Source: Erythrobacter sp.
GTDB taxonomy: Bacteria > Pseudomonadota > Alphaproteobacteria > Sphingomonadales > Sphingomonadaceae
Direction: 5' to 3'
Length of the DNA stretch: 64,000 nt
Assembly (NCBI GenBank): GCA_023653115.1
Contig: JAMNXO010000010.1
Coordinates: forward strand, 1 to 64,000
Shown: in pieces, positions 34,344 through 43,984 of the stretch
Numbering within the stretch: the stretch's first letter is position 1
How the letters are laid out: the number at the start of each line of letters is the position of its first letter
Translations under genes and position numbers: made by a program
The notes under the pieces: generated by a model
What the model was told of the DNA's origin: nothing
What the model saw: only the letters and a program-made list of their open reading frames with translations
The model's database searches: none

Positions 34344-35417
34344 ATGGTTCTGAGCCGGGGGGATGATTACCCGATCCACCAGACGCCCGATCCGGTGGCC
34401 TTTGCGGGCACCGACCGCAATTTCTACGATCGCTATTTCTTCAACGGCTATGCGCTCGATGGCAGCAGCTTCTTTGCCGCCGCCTTCGGCATCTACCCCC
34501 ATCTCGATGTAGCTGACGCGCATTTCTGCATCGTCAGAAACGGCGTGCAGCACTGCCTCCACGCCAGCCGCAAACTCGGGATGGAGCGCATGGAGCTCGC
34601 CTGCGGGCCGATCCGGATCGAGGTGGTGGAGCCGCTGCAATCGCTGCGCGTGATCGTCGAGGGCGAGGGGATCGCCGCTGACATCACCTTCTCGGGGCGC
34701 GCTTTTCCGATTGCCGAGCCGCGCTTCACATGGCGCGTCGGCCCGCGCACGGTGATGGATTATACCCGCCTCACCCAGAACGGGCATTACACCGGCTGGA
34801 TCGAAGTCGATGGCGTGCGCGAGGCACTGGCGGCGGGCAGCATGGGCACGCGCGATCGCAGCTGGGGCGTGCGCCCGATCGGGGCGGCCGATCCGCAGTT
34901 TGCGGGGCGAGCGGTGCCGCAGTTTTTCTGGCAATGGACGCCGATCAACCTGGCCGGGCGCAGCCTGTTCTTCCACCTCAACGCCCACGCCGACGGCACC
35001 CCTTGGAACACCCGCGCGGTTATCGCCCCCGATGGCGCGGGCGCTGACGGCTTCATCGAGAGCCACACGCCGCAGATGGAAACGCAGCTCGCCCCCGGCA
35101 CCCGCTGGCCGGCCCCGAGCACGCTGGCGGTGGGCGAGGAGAGCTTCCGTCTGACCCCTGTAGCCCGCTTCCAGATGCGCGGCCTCGGCTACACCTCGCC
35201 GCGCTGGGGCCACGGGCTCGATCACGGGCTGCTCGAGATCGAGCGCGAGGACATTGTCCTTGGCGAGATCGATCCGGCCCGCCCCGACAACCTCCACGTC
35301 CAGATGCTCTGCCGGGTCGAAGGGCCAGGGGGCGAGGCTGGCATGGGCGTGTTTGAGCAGCTGGCAATCGGCGACTATGCGCCGCTGGGCTTGCAGGGTT
35401 TGGCCGGACGCGACTGA
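34344..35417 (+). CDS. uncharacterised protein, AttH/lipocalin-like, partner of the kinase-like gene
   Basis: This 357-residue soluble protein has no signal peptide. Its sequence is rich in beta-strand patterns with many Gly, Trp and Phe residues. Elements include [20 protein letters not shown] near the N-terminus, [16 protein letters not shown] near 165, and [14 protein letters not shown] near 290. This pattern is typical of tandem lipocalin-like domains in AttH-related and hydroxyneurosporene-synthase-like proteins. It lies 4 nt after the phosphotransferase. Together the pair may handle a steroid-, carotenoid- or terpenoid-like ligand. The function is not established. Confidence 0.6.
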   Translation: MVLSRGDDYPIHQTPDPVAFAGTDRNFYDRYFFNGYALDGSSFFAAAFGIYPHLDVADAHFCIVRNGVQHCLHASRKLGMERMELACGPIRIEVVEPLQSLRVIVEGEGIAADITFSGRAFPIAEPRFTWRVGPRTVMDYTRLTQNGHYTGWIEVDGVREALAAGSMGTRDRSWGVRPIGAADPQFAGRAVPQFFWQWTPINLAGRSLFFHLNAHADGTPWNTRAVIAPDGAGADGFIESHTPQMETQLAPGTRWPAPSTLAVGEESFRLTPVARFQMRGLGYTSPRWGHGLDHGLLEIEREDIVLGEIDPARPDNLHVQMLCRVEGPGGEAGMGVFEQLAIGDYAPLGLQGLAGRD

Positions 35418-35565
35418 GGCGGAGCCGCTACGATCACCCCAAACCGCTTGCCTTTCGCGCCCCTCGCGCCTATCCGCGCGCACTTCACTGACACGAATCA
35501 ATCAGCCAGCCTGGCGACAAGGGCTGCCATGGCCGGTTCCGACGTGTCTCGACAAGGAGATGAAA

Positions 35566-35769
35566 ATGCCCAAGCTGAAGACCAAGAGCGGTGTGAAGAA
35601 GCGCTTCAAAATCACCGCCACCGGCAAGGTCAAGCACGGCGTCGCTGGCAAGCGTCACCGCCTGATCAGCCACAATGCGAAGTATATCCGCACCAACCGC
35701 GGCACCTCGGTCCTGTCGGCGAATGATACGCCGACGATCAAGAAGTGGGCGCCCTACGGGCTGGATTGA
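35566..35769 (+). CDS. rpmI: 50S ribosomal protein L35
   Basis: This 67-residue basic protein has the L35 pattern [20 protein letters not shown] and [14 protein letters not shown]. The AAGGAG ribosome site lies just upstream of the ATG. It is followed after 47 nt by rplT, the usual order. infC, the common third member, is not in this stretch, as in some alphaproteobacteria. Confidence 0.97.
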   Translation: MPKLKTKSGVKKRFKITATGKVKHGVAGKRHRLISHNAKYIRTNRGTSVLSANDTPTIKKWAPYGLD

Positions 35770-35816
35770 TGCGACGGGCCTCGCGCCCCGCCATCTCAAA
35801 ATAAGGATATACTGAT

Positions 35817-36176
35817 ATGTCACGCGTCAAAAGGGGTGTTACCACCCGCGCCAAGCACAAGCGGATTCTGGACCAGGCCAAGGGCTATCGCGGTCGCCGC
35901 AAGAACACCATCCGCATCGCCCGTCAGGCGGTCGAAAAGGCAGGCCAATACGCCTACCGCGACCGCAAGGTGAAGAAGCGGACCTTCCGCGCCCTGTGGA
36001 TCCAGCGCATCAACGCGGCTGTCCGCGTGGAAGGCCTGACCTATTCGCAGTTCATGCACGGCATCAAGCTGGCCGGCATCGAGCTCGATCGCAAGGCGAT
36101 GGCCGATCTCGCCATGAACGAAGGCGGCGCCTTCAAGGCCGTGATCGCTCAGGCCAAGGCGGCTCTGCCGGCGTAA
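35817..36176 (+). CDS. rplT: 50S ribosomal protein L20
   Basis: This 119-residue protein is a typical L20: [39 protein letters not shown] and [12 protein letters not shown]20 is an early 23S rRNA-binding protein and, in several bacteria, represses its own operon. It ends just before a terminator hairpin. Confidence 0.97.
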   Translation: MSRVKRGVTTRAKHKRILDQAKGYRGRRKNTIRIARQAVEKAGQYAYRDRKVKKRTFRALWIQRINAAVRVEGLTYSQFMHGIKLAGIELDRKAMADLAMNEGGAFKAVIAQAKAALPA

Positions 36177-36207
36177 GCACGTAGCGGGGGCGACCCCACA
36201 CGGATCG

Positions 36208-36243
36208 AGGGCGGGCTCCCCCACGGGAGGCTCGCCCTTTTTC
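36208..36243 (+). terminator. terminator after rpmI-rplT
   Basis: A GC-rich stem-loop (GGGCGGGCTCCC pairing imperfectly with GGGAGGCTCGCCC, loop CCAC) is followed by TTTTT at 36238-36242. It lies 32 nt after rplT on the same strand. Confidence 0.82.
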
Positions 36244-36307
36244 GTGGCATCGGCGGCCGCCTTGTATGTAGCCGTCACCGATCTTGTAGAATTCTGCCAT
36301 TTGCGCC

Positions 36308-37267
36308 ATGGAGCCGCGCATGGGGGAAGAACGTCACATCATTGTGCCGGGGTCTGGTGCTGCGCCAGTGCCATACCGGCTGGCGTCCGAATTCCGCGAA
36401 CCGCCCGCGCAGTTTGAAGGCTGCTTCACCACCTTCTACCACGTCTCGCTCGAGATCGGCGGGGTCGGGCCGGGGCAAGGTGATGCGCCGGATGCGCGAC
36501 TGACCGATTACCTCCAGCCGGAATGGGGCAATATCCGTTTCTTCTGCGGCGGGACGCCCGATGCCGCGATCGGCACCACCCGGGTGACCGATGCGCGCTA
36601 TGTCGGCACGGGGCCAAGCTCACTGCCGTGCCGCTTCAGCCTCGGCCCGGTGCGGATGTGGGGGGTGGGCTTCATGCCGCTGGGCTGGGCGCGGTTCTTC
36701 GATGCCGACGCGAGCACCTGCACCAACATGATCTGCGATGGTGCGGCCCATCCGGTGTTCGCCCGCTTTGCCGGCCTCACTGACGTGCTGTGCAATCCGC
36801 AAGCCACCCTCGACGAACAATATGATGCGATCGTCGCCGCCATGACCAAGGCCATGCGCCCGTCCCGCGACGATGCGCGTATCAGCCGGATCAATGCCGA
36901 GCTGGTGGGCGGTGAACATGCCTCGGTGCATGATCTTGCCGACGCCTGCGCGATGAGCATTCGCACGCTTGAGCGCACTTGCATGCGCTATTTCGGCTTC
37001 TCGCCCAAGCTGCTGATGCGGCGTCAGCGCTTCATGCGCAGCCTTACCAGCTTCATGCTCCAACGCGGCAGCCGCTGGACCGAGGCGATGGACGGGGAAT
37101 ATCACGATCAGGCGCAATTCACGCGTGAGTTCCGCGCGTTCATGACCATGAACCCGAGCGAATATGCCGCGCTCGATCACCCGATCCTGACATCGTTCAT
37201 GGAAGCGCGCGCACGGATATGGGGCAGTGCGGCCCAGACGCTTGATTTGCCGCATGAGCCGTCCTGA
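36308..37267 (+). CDS. AraC-family transcriptional regulator (first of two tandem paralogues)
   Basis: This 319-residue regulator has an N-terminal domain of about 200 residues with LQPEWGNIRFFCGGTPDA, then a C-terminal AraC helix-turn-helix domain (SVHDLADACAMSIRTLERTC, then HDQAQFTREFRAFMTMNPSE). The gene immediately downstream encodes a related protein. The effector is unknown. No strong ribosome site is visible; the ATG at 36320 is a possible alternative. Confidence 0.85.
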   Translation: MEPRMGEERHIIVPGSGAAPVPYRLASEFREPPAQFEGCFTTFYHVSLEIGGVGPGQGDAPDARLTDYLQPEWGNIRFFCGGTPDAAIGTTRVTDARYVGTGPSSLPCRFSLGPVRMWGVGFMPLGWARFFDADASTCTNMICDGAAHPVFARFAGLTDVLCNPQATLDEQYDAIVAAMTKAMRPSRDDARISRINAELVGGEHASVHDLADACAMSIRTLERTCMRYFGFSPKLLMRRQRFMRSLTSFMLQRGSRWTEAMDGEYHDQAQFTREFRAFMTMNPSEYAALDHPILTSFMEARARIWGSAAQTLDLPHEPS

Positions 37268-37381
37268 GCGCGATCGCAGTTTATCCTTGTCGCGCTAAAT
37301 ATGAACGGATTGATCGAAAAAGCCGCTTCCGGCGCGATTTTCATCAACTAACCCCCCTGTTTCGGCCTTCTGGGGGATTGC

Positions 37382-38347
37382 GTGCCAGTTGCCTCGCGTC
37401 GCATGACGGGCGCAGGTTGGGCAAAGGGGGAAGCACAGCAGAACATGCACGCGGCTTCGGGCAGTTCGGTGACCTTGCGCTTTACCCTGCCGTCAGCGGC
37501 GCTGCGGCCCTATGTCACCACCTATTATTCCTCCGACGCCGTCTGTTCCCCGCGTGAGCCGTGGCTGGAGGACTATCTTCACCCCGAATGGGCCAACCTG
37601 CGCTTTGTGGGGGCGACCAGAGCGCAGTCGGTGATCGGCCCTGGCGAGCCCCAGCCTTGCCCTGGGTTTGCTGTTACTGGCCCGACCAGCCGCGCGGCGC
37701 GGTTCCGCCTTGAATCGGGGCGGTCCTGGGGAATCGGCTTGCTGCCGGCGGGCTGGGCGGCGCTGTTCCCTGCGCAGGCGGGAGACTATGCTGATCGCAT
37801 CGTTGACGGGCTGGCCGATCCTGCCTTTGCTGCCTTTGTTCCGCTGGCCCACGCGCTGGCGGCAAGCGACGGCGATCACGCCGCCGAGCTGGCGCTGATC
37901 GAGACGCACGTGGAGGGGGTGTTCGCCGGTGCGGCTCCGCCCTATCCGGCGATTGCCACGCTGACCGAGGCGCTGCTGGATCCCGAACTGGTGTCAGTGG
38001 CGCAGCTGGCCGGGCTGATGGGCATGAATGTGCGCGCGCTCGAGCGCTTGTCATGCCGCGCTTTCGGCTTTCCGCCCAAGCTGCTGCTGCGCCGCCAGCG
38101 GTTCCTGCGCAGCCTCGCACGGTTCATGCTCGATCCCTCGCTCGGCTGGCTCGGATCGCTCGATTGCCACTATCACGACCAGTCGCATTTCGTGCGCGAT
38201 TTCCGGCGCTTCATGGGGATGAGCCCGTCGGCCTATGCCAAGATGGACAAGCCGATCCTGATGGCTGCCGCGCGCGGACGGATGGCGATTGCGGGCGAGG
38301 CGGTGCAAGGCCTTCACCGTGCCTGCGCCGACAAGGCAGCCGTCTAG
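37382..38347 (+). CDS. AraC-family transcriptional regulator (second of two tandem paralogues)
   Basis: This regulator of 321 residues (GTG start) or 300 residues (ATG at 37445) has the same architecture as its neighbour: LHPEWANLRFVGATRA in the sensing half and the helix-turn-helix half with VAQLAGLMGMNVRALERLS and YHDQSHFVRDFRRFMGMSPS. The two arose by duplication and have diverged. The start is uncertain: GGGGGAAG lies upstream of 37445 at a long spacing. It ends 87 nt before pheS. Confidence 0.83.
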   Translation: MPVASRRMTGAGWAKGEAQQNMHAASGSSVTLRFTLPSAALRPYVTTYYSSDAVCSPREPWLEDYLHPEWANLRFVGATRAQSVIGPGEPQPCPGFAVTGPTSRAARFRLESGRSWGIGLLPAGWAALFPAQAGDYADRIVDGLADPAFAAFVPLAHALAASDGDHAAELALIETHVEGVFAGAAPPYPAIATLTEALLDPELVSVAQLAGLMGMNVRALERLSCRAFGFPPKLLLRRQRFLRSLARFMLDPSLGWLGSLDCHYHDQSHFVRDFRRFMGMSPSAYAKMDKPILMAAARGRMAIAGEAVQGLHRACADKAAV

Positions 38348-38434
38348 GCCGGGCCTGCCACAGGTGCTTTGCAAATCCCGCGATTTGCCGCTAGCGGACG
38401 CGCGCGCCCCATCCGCTCTTCCATGCGACAGGTC

Positions 38435-39535
38435 ATGACCGAACTCGATACCCAGACACAGGCCGCGCTCGCCGCGATTGCCGATGCCGCCAGCCTCGAA
38501 GCGCTGGAGGAGCAACGCCTTGCCGCGCTTGGCAAGAAGGGCTGGGTGAGCCTTGCCCTCAAGACGCTCGGCGGGATGAGCCCGGACGAACGCACGGCGG
38601 CGGCGCCCGCGATCCAGTCGGCCCGCGCCGCGATTGCCGATGCGCTGGATGCCAAGAAGGCCGCGCTCGAGGCCGCCGAGCTCGAAGCCCAGCTGGCGCG
38701 CGAGACAATCGACCTGACGCTGCCTGCTGCTGCCGCGCCCAAGGGTTCGGTGCATCCTGTCTCGCAGGTGATGGACGAACTCGCCGAGATCTTCGCCGAT
38801 CTGGGCTTCGCTGTGGCGACAGGGCCGGAGATCGAGGACGACTGGCACAATTTCACCGCGCTCAACATGGATGAAACGCACCCAGCGCGCGCGATGCATG
38901 ACACGTTTTATTTCCCCGACAAGACCGGGGAAGGGCGCGAAATCCTGCTGCGCACCCACACTTCGCCCGTCCAGATCCGCTCGATGCTCGATCAGGGCGC
39001 CCCGATCCGCATTATCGCGCCTGGCCGGGTGTACCGCTCTGATAGCGACGCCACCCACACGCCGATGTTCCATCAGGTCGAAGGGCTGGTGATCGACAAG
39101 GACATCCACCTCGGCCACCTCAAGTGGACGCTGGAGACTTTCTTCAAGGCGTTCTTCGAGCGTGAGGACATCGTGCTGCGTCTGCGCCCGAGCTACTTCC
39201 CCTTCACCGAACCGAGCGTTGAAGTCGATGTCGGCTATTCCACCGAAGGCGGCCGCAGGGTCGTTGGCGGGCACGGCGATGCACCGGGCCATGCGTGGAT
39301 GGAAATCGGCGGCAGCGGGATGGTCAACGACCGCGTGCTTGAATTCGCCGGGCTTGATCCCGCCGCATCGCAGGGCTTTGCCTTCGGCCTCGGGATCGAT
39401 CGCATCGCGATGCTGAAATACGGGATGAACGATTTGCGCGCCTTCTTCGACGGCGATCCGCGCTGGCTCAAGCATTACGGCTTCTCGCCGTTCGATCAGC
39501 CGACGCTGTCTGCTGGTGTGGGAGCCAAGGCATGA
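38435..39535 (+). CDS. pheS: phenylalanine--tRNA ligase alpha subunit
   Basis: This 366-residue subunit carries the class II aminoacyl-tRNA synthetase core: the N-terminal coiled coil (residues 1-100), motif 1 around HPVSQVMDELAEIFADLGF, the binding segment HPARAMHDTFYF, and motif 3 FGLGIDRIAMLKYG. It forms an alpha2-beta2 enzyme with PheT that charges tRNA-Phe. The ATG at 38435 was preferred over 38423. The stop overlaps pheT by 4 nt. Confidence 0.95.
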   Translation: MTELDTQTQAALAAIADAASLEALEEQRLAALGKKGWVSLALKTLGGMSPDERTAAAPAIQSARAAIADALDAKKAALEAAELEAQLARETIDLTLPAAAAPKGSVHPVSQVMDELAEIFADLGFAVATGPEIEDDWHNFTALNMDETHPARAMHDTFYFPDKTGEGREILLRTHTSPVQIRSMLDQGAPIRIIAPGRVYRSDSDATHTPMFHQVEGLVIDKDIHLGHLKWTLETFFKAFFEREDIVLRLRPSYFPFTEPSVEVDVGYSTEGGRRVVGGHGDAPGHAWMEIGGSGMVNDRVLEFAGLDPAASQGFAFGLGIDRIAMLKYGMNDLRAFFDGDPRWLKHYGFSPFDQPTLSAGVGAKA

Positions 39536-41943
39536 AGTTCGCGCTGACCTGGCTCAAGGACTACCTTGAAACCGACGCGACCGTCGCGGAGATCTGCGAT
39601 GGGCTGAATGCTATCGGGATTGAGGTCGAGGGCGTTGAAGACCCGGCTGACAAGCTGGCCGGCTTCCGCATCGCCCACGTGCTCACCGCCGCACGCCACC
39701 CTGATGCTGACAAGCTGCAGGTGCTCACCGTCGATACGGGCGATGGCAATCCGCTGCAGGTCGTGTGCGGCGCGCCCAATGCCCGTGCGGGGATGAAGGG
39801 CGTGCTGGGCCTACCCGGCGCGGTCGTGCCTGCCAACGGCATGGTGCTGCGCAAGAGCGCGATCCGCGGCGTCGAGTCGAACGGCATGATGTGCTCGACC
39901 CGCGAGCTTGAGCTTGGCGAGGATCACGACGGGATCATCGAATTGCCCGACGATGCGCCGGTCGGCACCAGCTTTGCCGATTACCACGGCGCCGATCCGG
40001 TGATCGAAGTCGCCGTTACTCCCAACCGCCCCGATTGCATGGGCGTTTACGGTATTGCTCGCGATCTGGCGGCCAAGGGGCTGGGGACGCTGAAGCCGAT
40101 CGCCGTTCCCGCGTTTGAGGCATTCGATCCGTGCCCGGTCGAAATCCGCACCGACGACACCGAGGGCTGCCCGGCCTTCTATGGCCGTGTCATCAAGGGC
40201 GTGACCAACGGCCCCTCGCCCGATTGGCTTCAGGCGCGGCTCAAGAGCGCGGGCCAGCGCCCGATCTCGCTGCTGGTCGACCTCACCAACTACCTGATGC
40301 TCGGCTTCGGCCGTCCGGCGCACGTCTATGACCTCGCCAAGCTTTCGGGCGCGGTGGTCGCGCGGCGCGCGAAGGACGGCGAAGAGGTGCTGGCGCTCAA
40401 CGAGAAGACCTACACGCTTGATGCCGAGATGACAGTGATCGCGGACGAGGTGCAGGTGCACGACATCGCCGGGATCATGGGCGGCGAGCATTCGGGTGTG
40501 AGCGAGAGCACCACCGATGTGCTGCTCGAAATCGCCTATTTCGATCCCGCGCGGATCGGCGCGACGGGGCGCAGGCTGGGCCTATCCTCCGATGCGCGCA
40601 CCCGGTTCGAGCGCGGGGTGGACCCCGAGTTTCTGGACGATGGCCTCGATCTGCTCACCGGCCTTATCGTCGAATTGGCAGGCGGCCAGCCCAGCGAAGT
40701 GGTGAGAGCCGGTTCGCCGCCGCCCGGAGGAACCAAGATCCTCGATGTCAACCTGAGCGAAATCACGCGTCGTCTGGCTGGTCTCGACATCGACGACGTC
40801 GAGCAGGTGCGTATCCTCGAAAGCCTCGGCTTCATGGCTCGCACCGGCAATGACCGAAACGTCTGGGAAGTGCATGTTCCCGCCCGCCGCCACGATATCG
40901 AAGGCCCGGCCGATCTGGTGGAGGAGGTGGTGCGCATCCACGGGCTCGACAAGGTGGCGAGCGTTGCTCTGCCGCGCGCCGAGGGCGTCGCCCGCCCGAC
41001 CGCCACGCCGCAGCAGAAGCTCGAGCGCGGATTGCGCCGTGCCGCAGCCGCAAGCGGGCTCAACGAGGCGGTGACGTGGTCCTTCCTGCCCGAATGGGCG
41101 GCGGAGCATTTCGCCGATGAAGGCCAGGCGCTGTGGGTGCTCGCCAATCCGATCAGCGAGGATCTCAAGGCGATGCGGCCCTCGCTGCTGCCCGGGCTGC
41201 TGATGGCGGCCAAGCGCAATGCCAATCGCGGCGCTGCCAGTTCGCGCCTGTTCGAGATCGGGCGGCGCTATTTCCGCAGCAACGACGGCCTCAGCGATGA
41301 AAAACCCACGCTGGGCATCGTGCTGGCGGGCGAAAAGACCCAGCGCGGCTGGCAGGCGGGCAAGGCCAAGCCCTTCGATGCCTATGATGCCAAGGCACTG
41401 GCGCTCGAACTGCTCGAAGCCGCCGGCGCACCGGTCCAAAATCTGATGGTGATGAGGGAGGCGGGCGCGCAGTTCCACCCCGGTCAGTCGGCCACGCTCA
41501 GGCTCGGGCCCAAGGTGGTGCTGGCACGCTTCGGGATGGTGCATCCCGCGACATTGAAGGCCTTCGATGTCGATGGTCCGATTGCGGCGGTCGAGCTGTT
41601 CCTTGACGCGATCCCGGCCAAGAAGGGCGCGGCTTTTGCGCGCTCGGGCTTCACCCCGCCTGCGCTGCAAGCGGTGACGCGCGACTTTGCGTTCCTCGTG
41701 CCCGCCACGTTGGCCGCAGGCGATCTCGTCCGCGCGGTGCAGGGCGCGGACAAGGCAGTGATCACCGGCGTGCGGGTGTTCGACGTGTTCGCAGGCGCAG
41801 GCGTGCCGGAGGGCCACAAGTCGATTGCCGTAGAAGTCACGCTTCAGCCGGGCGAGGCCAGCTTCAAGGATGCCGAATTGAAGGCGCTGGCCGAGAAGAT
41901 CGTCGCCGCTGCTGCCAAGCTCGGAGCGGAACTGCGCGGCTGA
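39532..41943 (+). CDS. pheT: phenylalanine--tRNA ligase beta subunit
   Basis: This 803-residue subunit has the N-terminal tRNA-binding EMAP-like domain (residues about 40-150, with VVCGAPNARAGMKGVLGLPG), the B3/B4 editing region, and the B5 and ferredoxin-like anticodon-binding C-terminus (SGFTPPALQAVTRDFAFLVP). Length and order are normal. It overlaps pheS by 4 nt, the standard pheST operon. A convergent coiled-coil gene follows after 14 nt. Confidence 0.96.
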   Translation: MKFALTWLKDYLETDATVAEICDGLNAIGIEVEGVEDPADKLAGFRIAHVLTAARHPDADKLQVLTVDTGDGNPLQVVCGAPNARAGMKGVLGLPGAVVPANGMVLRKSAIRGVESNGMMCSTRELELGEDHDGIIELPDDAPVGTSFADYHGADPVIEVAVTPNRPDCMGVYGIARDLAAKGLGTLKPIAVPAFEAFDPCPVEIRTDDTEGCPAFYGRVIKGVTNGPSPDWLQARLKSAGQRPISLLVDLTNYLMLGFGRPAHVYDLAKLSGAVVARRAKDGEEVLALNEKTYTLDAEMTVIADEVQVHDIAGIMGGEHSGVSESTTDVLLEIAYFDPARIGATGRRLGLSSDARTRFERGVDPEFLDDGLDLLTGLIVELAGGQPSEVVRAGSPPPGGTKILDVNLSEITRRLAGLDIDDVEQVRILESLGFMARTGNDRNVWEVHVPARRHDIEGPADLVEEVVRIHGLDKVASVALPRAEGVARPTATPQQKLERGLRRAAAASGLNEAVTWSFLPEWAAEHFADEGQALWVLANPISEDLKAMRPSLLPGLLMAAKRNANRGAASSRLFEIGRRYFRSNDGLSDEKPTLGIVLAGEKTQRGWQAGKAKPFDAYDAKALALELLEAAGAPVQNLMVMREAGAQFHPGQSATLRLGPKVVLARFGMVHPATLKAFDVDGPIAAVELFLDAIPAKKGAAFARSGFTPPALQAVTRDFAFLVPATLAAGDLVRAVQGADKAVITGVRVFDVFAGAGVPEGHKSIAVEVTLQPGEASFKDAELKALAEKIVAAAAKLGAELRG

Positions 41944-41957
41944 CGGGGCAGGAGGCC

Positions 41958-42359
41958 TTACTCTTCCTCGCCTTCGCCCTCGTTTGCCGCCTTTGCCTCG
42001 TCCTCGGTGAGTTGTTGTACGAGTGCTGCAACCCGGCTGCGCATTTGCTCCAACTCCCGCTGCCGCGCCACATTGCGCCGCGTTTCGGTCTCAAGCTTGC
42101 GCTGGTTTGCGGCGAGGCGCTTTTCGTCGCGGGCGAGTTTCTGGCGCGCCTTGTCGACATCCTTCTGCTCGCTTGCAACCTGGCGACGCAGCTTGTCGAG
42201 TGCTCGTTCGTTCTTGTCGAAGGTGCGTTCAAGGCCATCCATTTGTCGTTCCAGCCGCTCGCGCTCGCGCTCGGGTGCGCGCGCATCCTGAGCCCCGGCG
42301 GGCACACAGACGCCCAGCGCCAGCGCAGCGAGGGCCAAGTTGATCAGAATTTTGCGCAT
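41958..42359 (-). CDS. periplasmic coiled-coil protein, unknown function
   Basis: This 133-residue protein has a signal peptide (MRKILINLALAALALGVCVP, cleavage near AGAQ). Nearly all the mature part is a charged heptad coiled coil rich in Arg, Glu, Lys and Gln (about residues 28-120), ending in an acidic tail. It may be an envelope structural or adaptor protein. It lies convergent to pheT and divergent from prfC. No specific family is recognised. Confidence 0.75.
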   Translation of the reverse strand: MRKILINLALAALALGVCVPAGAQDARAPERERERLERQMDGLERTFDKNERALDKLRRQVASEQKDVDKARQKLARDEKRLAANQRKLETETRRNVARQRELEQMRSRVAALVQQLTEDEAKAANEGEGEEE

Positions 42360-42434
42360 CGAAGCTCTCCCTTTGCCTCTAACGGTCCTGTTCGACGGTG
42401 GACGGCGCGACTTTAGCAGCTTATCGGCCCGCCG

Positions 42435-43958
42435 ATGACCTCAAATCGCCGCACCTTCGCGATCATCTCGCACCCTGACGCTGGTAAGACCACGCTCACC
42501 GAAAAGCTGCTGCTGCAGGGCGGCGCCATCCACTTGGCGGGCGAGGTCAAGGCGCGGGGGGCTGCGCGGCGAGCGCGGTCTGACTGGATGAAGATCGAAC
42601 AGCAGCGCGGGATTTCGGTCACCTCCTCGGTGATGACCTTCCAGAAGGACGGCATCGTCTTCAATCTGCTCGACACCCCGGGGCACGAGGATTTCAGCGA
42701 AGACACCTATCGCACGCTGACGGCGGTGGACTCCGCTGTGATGGTGATCGACGCGGCCAAGGGCATCGAGCCGCAGACGCGCAAGCTGTTCGAAGTCTGC
42801 CGCTTGCGCAGCGTGCCGATCATCACCTTCGTCAACAAGGTTGACCGCGAGGGCCGCGATCCATTCGAGACGCTCGATGAAGTGGCCGATATGCTCGCGC
42901 TCGACGTCAGCCCGCAGATGTGGCCGATCGGCATGGGCGGCGAATTCGAGGGGGCTCTCGATTTCGCCACCGGCACGGTCAGCCGCCCCGAAGGCGGCTC
43001 GAAGGAGTTTCTCGGCAAGCGCGACGCTGGCGCTGACATTCCCCAGCGCTTCGCCGACGAGATCGAGCTGGCGCGCGGCGGCTATCCCGAGTTTGATCTC
43101 GAAGCCTTCCGCCACGGCGATCTCACCCCGGTCTATTTCGGATCGGCGCTCAAGAACTTCGGCGTCACCGAATTGATCGACGCGATCGCCCGCTTTGCCC
43201 CGCCGCCGCGCCCGCAGCCCGCGGGCGAGGAGCAGATCAGCCCGGACCGCGACGAGGTCACCGGCTTCATCTTCAAGGTGCAGGCCAACATGGACCCTAA
43301 CCACCGCGACCGGATCGCGTTCATGCGGCAGGTTTCGGGCACGTTCAAACGCGGCATGAAGCTGACCCCATCGGGCCTTGGCAAGCCGATTGCGGTGCAT
43401 TCGCCGATCCTGTTCTTCGCGCAGGACCGCGAGCTGGCCGATACGGCGGAGGCGGGCGACATCATCGGCATCCCCAACCACGGCACCTTGCGGGTGGGCG
43501 ACACGCTGAGCGAGCGAAATCAGGTGCGCTTCACCGGCCTGCCCAACTTCGCGCCCGAAATCCTGCGCCGCGTGCAGCTGCGCGATCCGACCAAGACCAA
43601 GCAGCTGAGGAAGGCGCTCGACGATCTTTCCGAAGAAGGCGTGATCCAGGTGTTCTACCCGGAGATCGGTTCGGCGCATATCGTCGGCGTGGTTGGGCAG
43701 TTGCAGCTGGAAGTGCTGATCAGCCGCCTGGAGGCCGAATACAAGGTCGAGGCCGTGCTTGAGCCTTCGCCATTCGCCACGGCCCGCTGGATCAAGGGCG
43801 ATGCCAAGGCGCTTGATGAATTCGCCGGTTTCAACCGCGCCAATGTGGCGCGCGATCGTGACGGCGACATGGTGTTCATGGCCAAGAGCCCGTGGGATGT
43901 CAGCTATCAGGTCGAGAAGAACCCGCAGCTGACCTTTTCCGCCACGAAGGAACGGTAG
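42435..43958 (+). CDS. prfC: peptide chain release factor 3
   Basis: This 507-residue translational GTPase recycles RF1 and RF2 after peptide release. G motifs are SHPDAGKTTLTEK (G1), GISVTSSVMTF (G2), LLDTPGHEDFSEDT (G3) and FVNKVDRE (G4). KARGAARRARSDWMKIEQQR, just after G1, is RF3-type and distinguishes it from EF-G. The C-terminal region ends with the typical QVEKNPQLTF. The length is slightly under E. coli RF3 (529). It is a single gene. Confidence 0.95.
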   Translation: MTSNRRTFAIISHPDAGKTTLTEKLLLQGGAIHLAGEVKARGAARRARSDWMKIEQQRGISVTSSVMTFQKDGIVFNLLDTPGHEDFSEDTYRTLTAVDSAVMVIDAAKGIEPQTRKLFEVCRLRSVPIITFVNKVDREGRDPFETLDEVADMLALDVSPQMWPIGMGGEFEGALDFATGTVSRPEGGSKEFLGKRDAGADIPQRFADEIELARGGYPEFDLEAFRHGDLTPVYFGSALKNFGVTELIDAIARFAPPPRPQPAGEEQISPDRDEVTGFIFKVQANMDPNHRDRIAFMRQVSGTFKRGMKLTPSGLGKPIAVHSPILFFAQDRELADTAEAGDIIGIPNHGTLRVGDTLSERNQVRFTGLPNFAPEILRRVQLRDPTKTKQLRKALDDLSEEGVIQVFYPEIGSAHIVGVVGQLQLEVLISRLEAEYKVEAVLEPSPFATARWIKGDAKALDEFAGFNRANVARDRDGDMVFMAKSPWDVSYQVEKNPQLTFSATKER

Positions 43959-43984
43959 GCTTGCGAGCGGGCGGGCTTCGCGGC

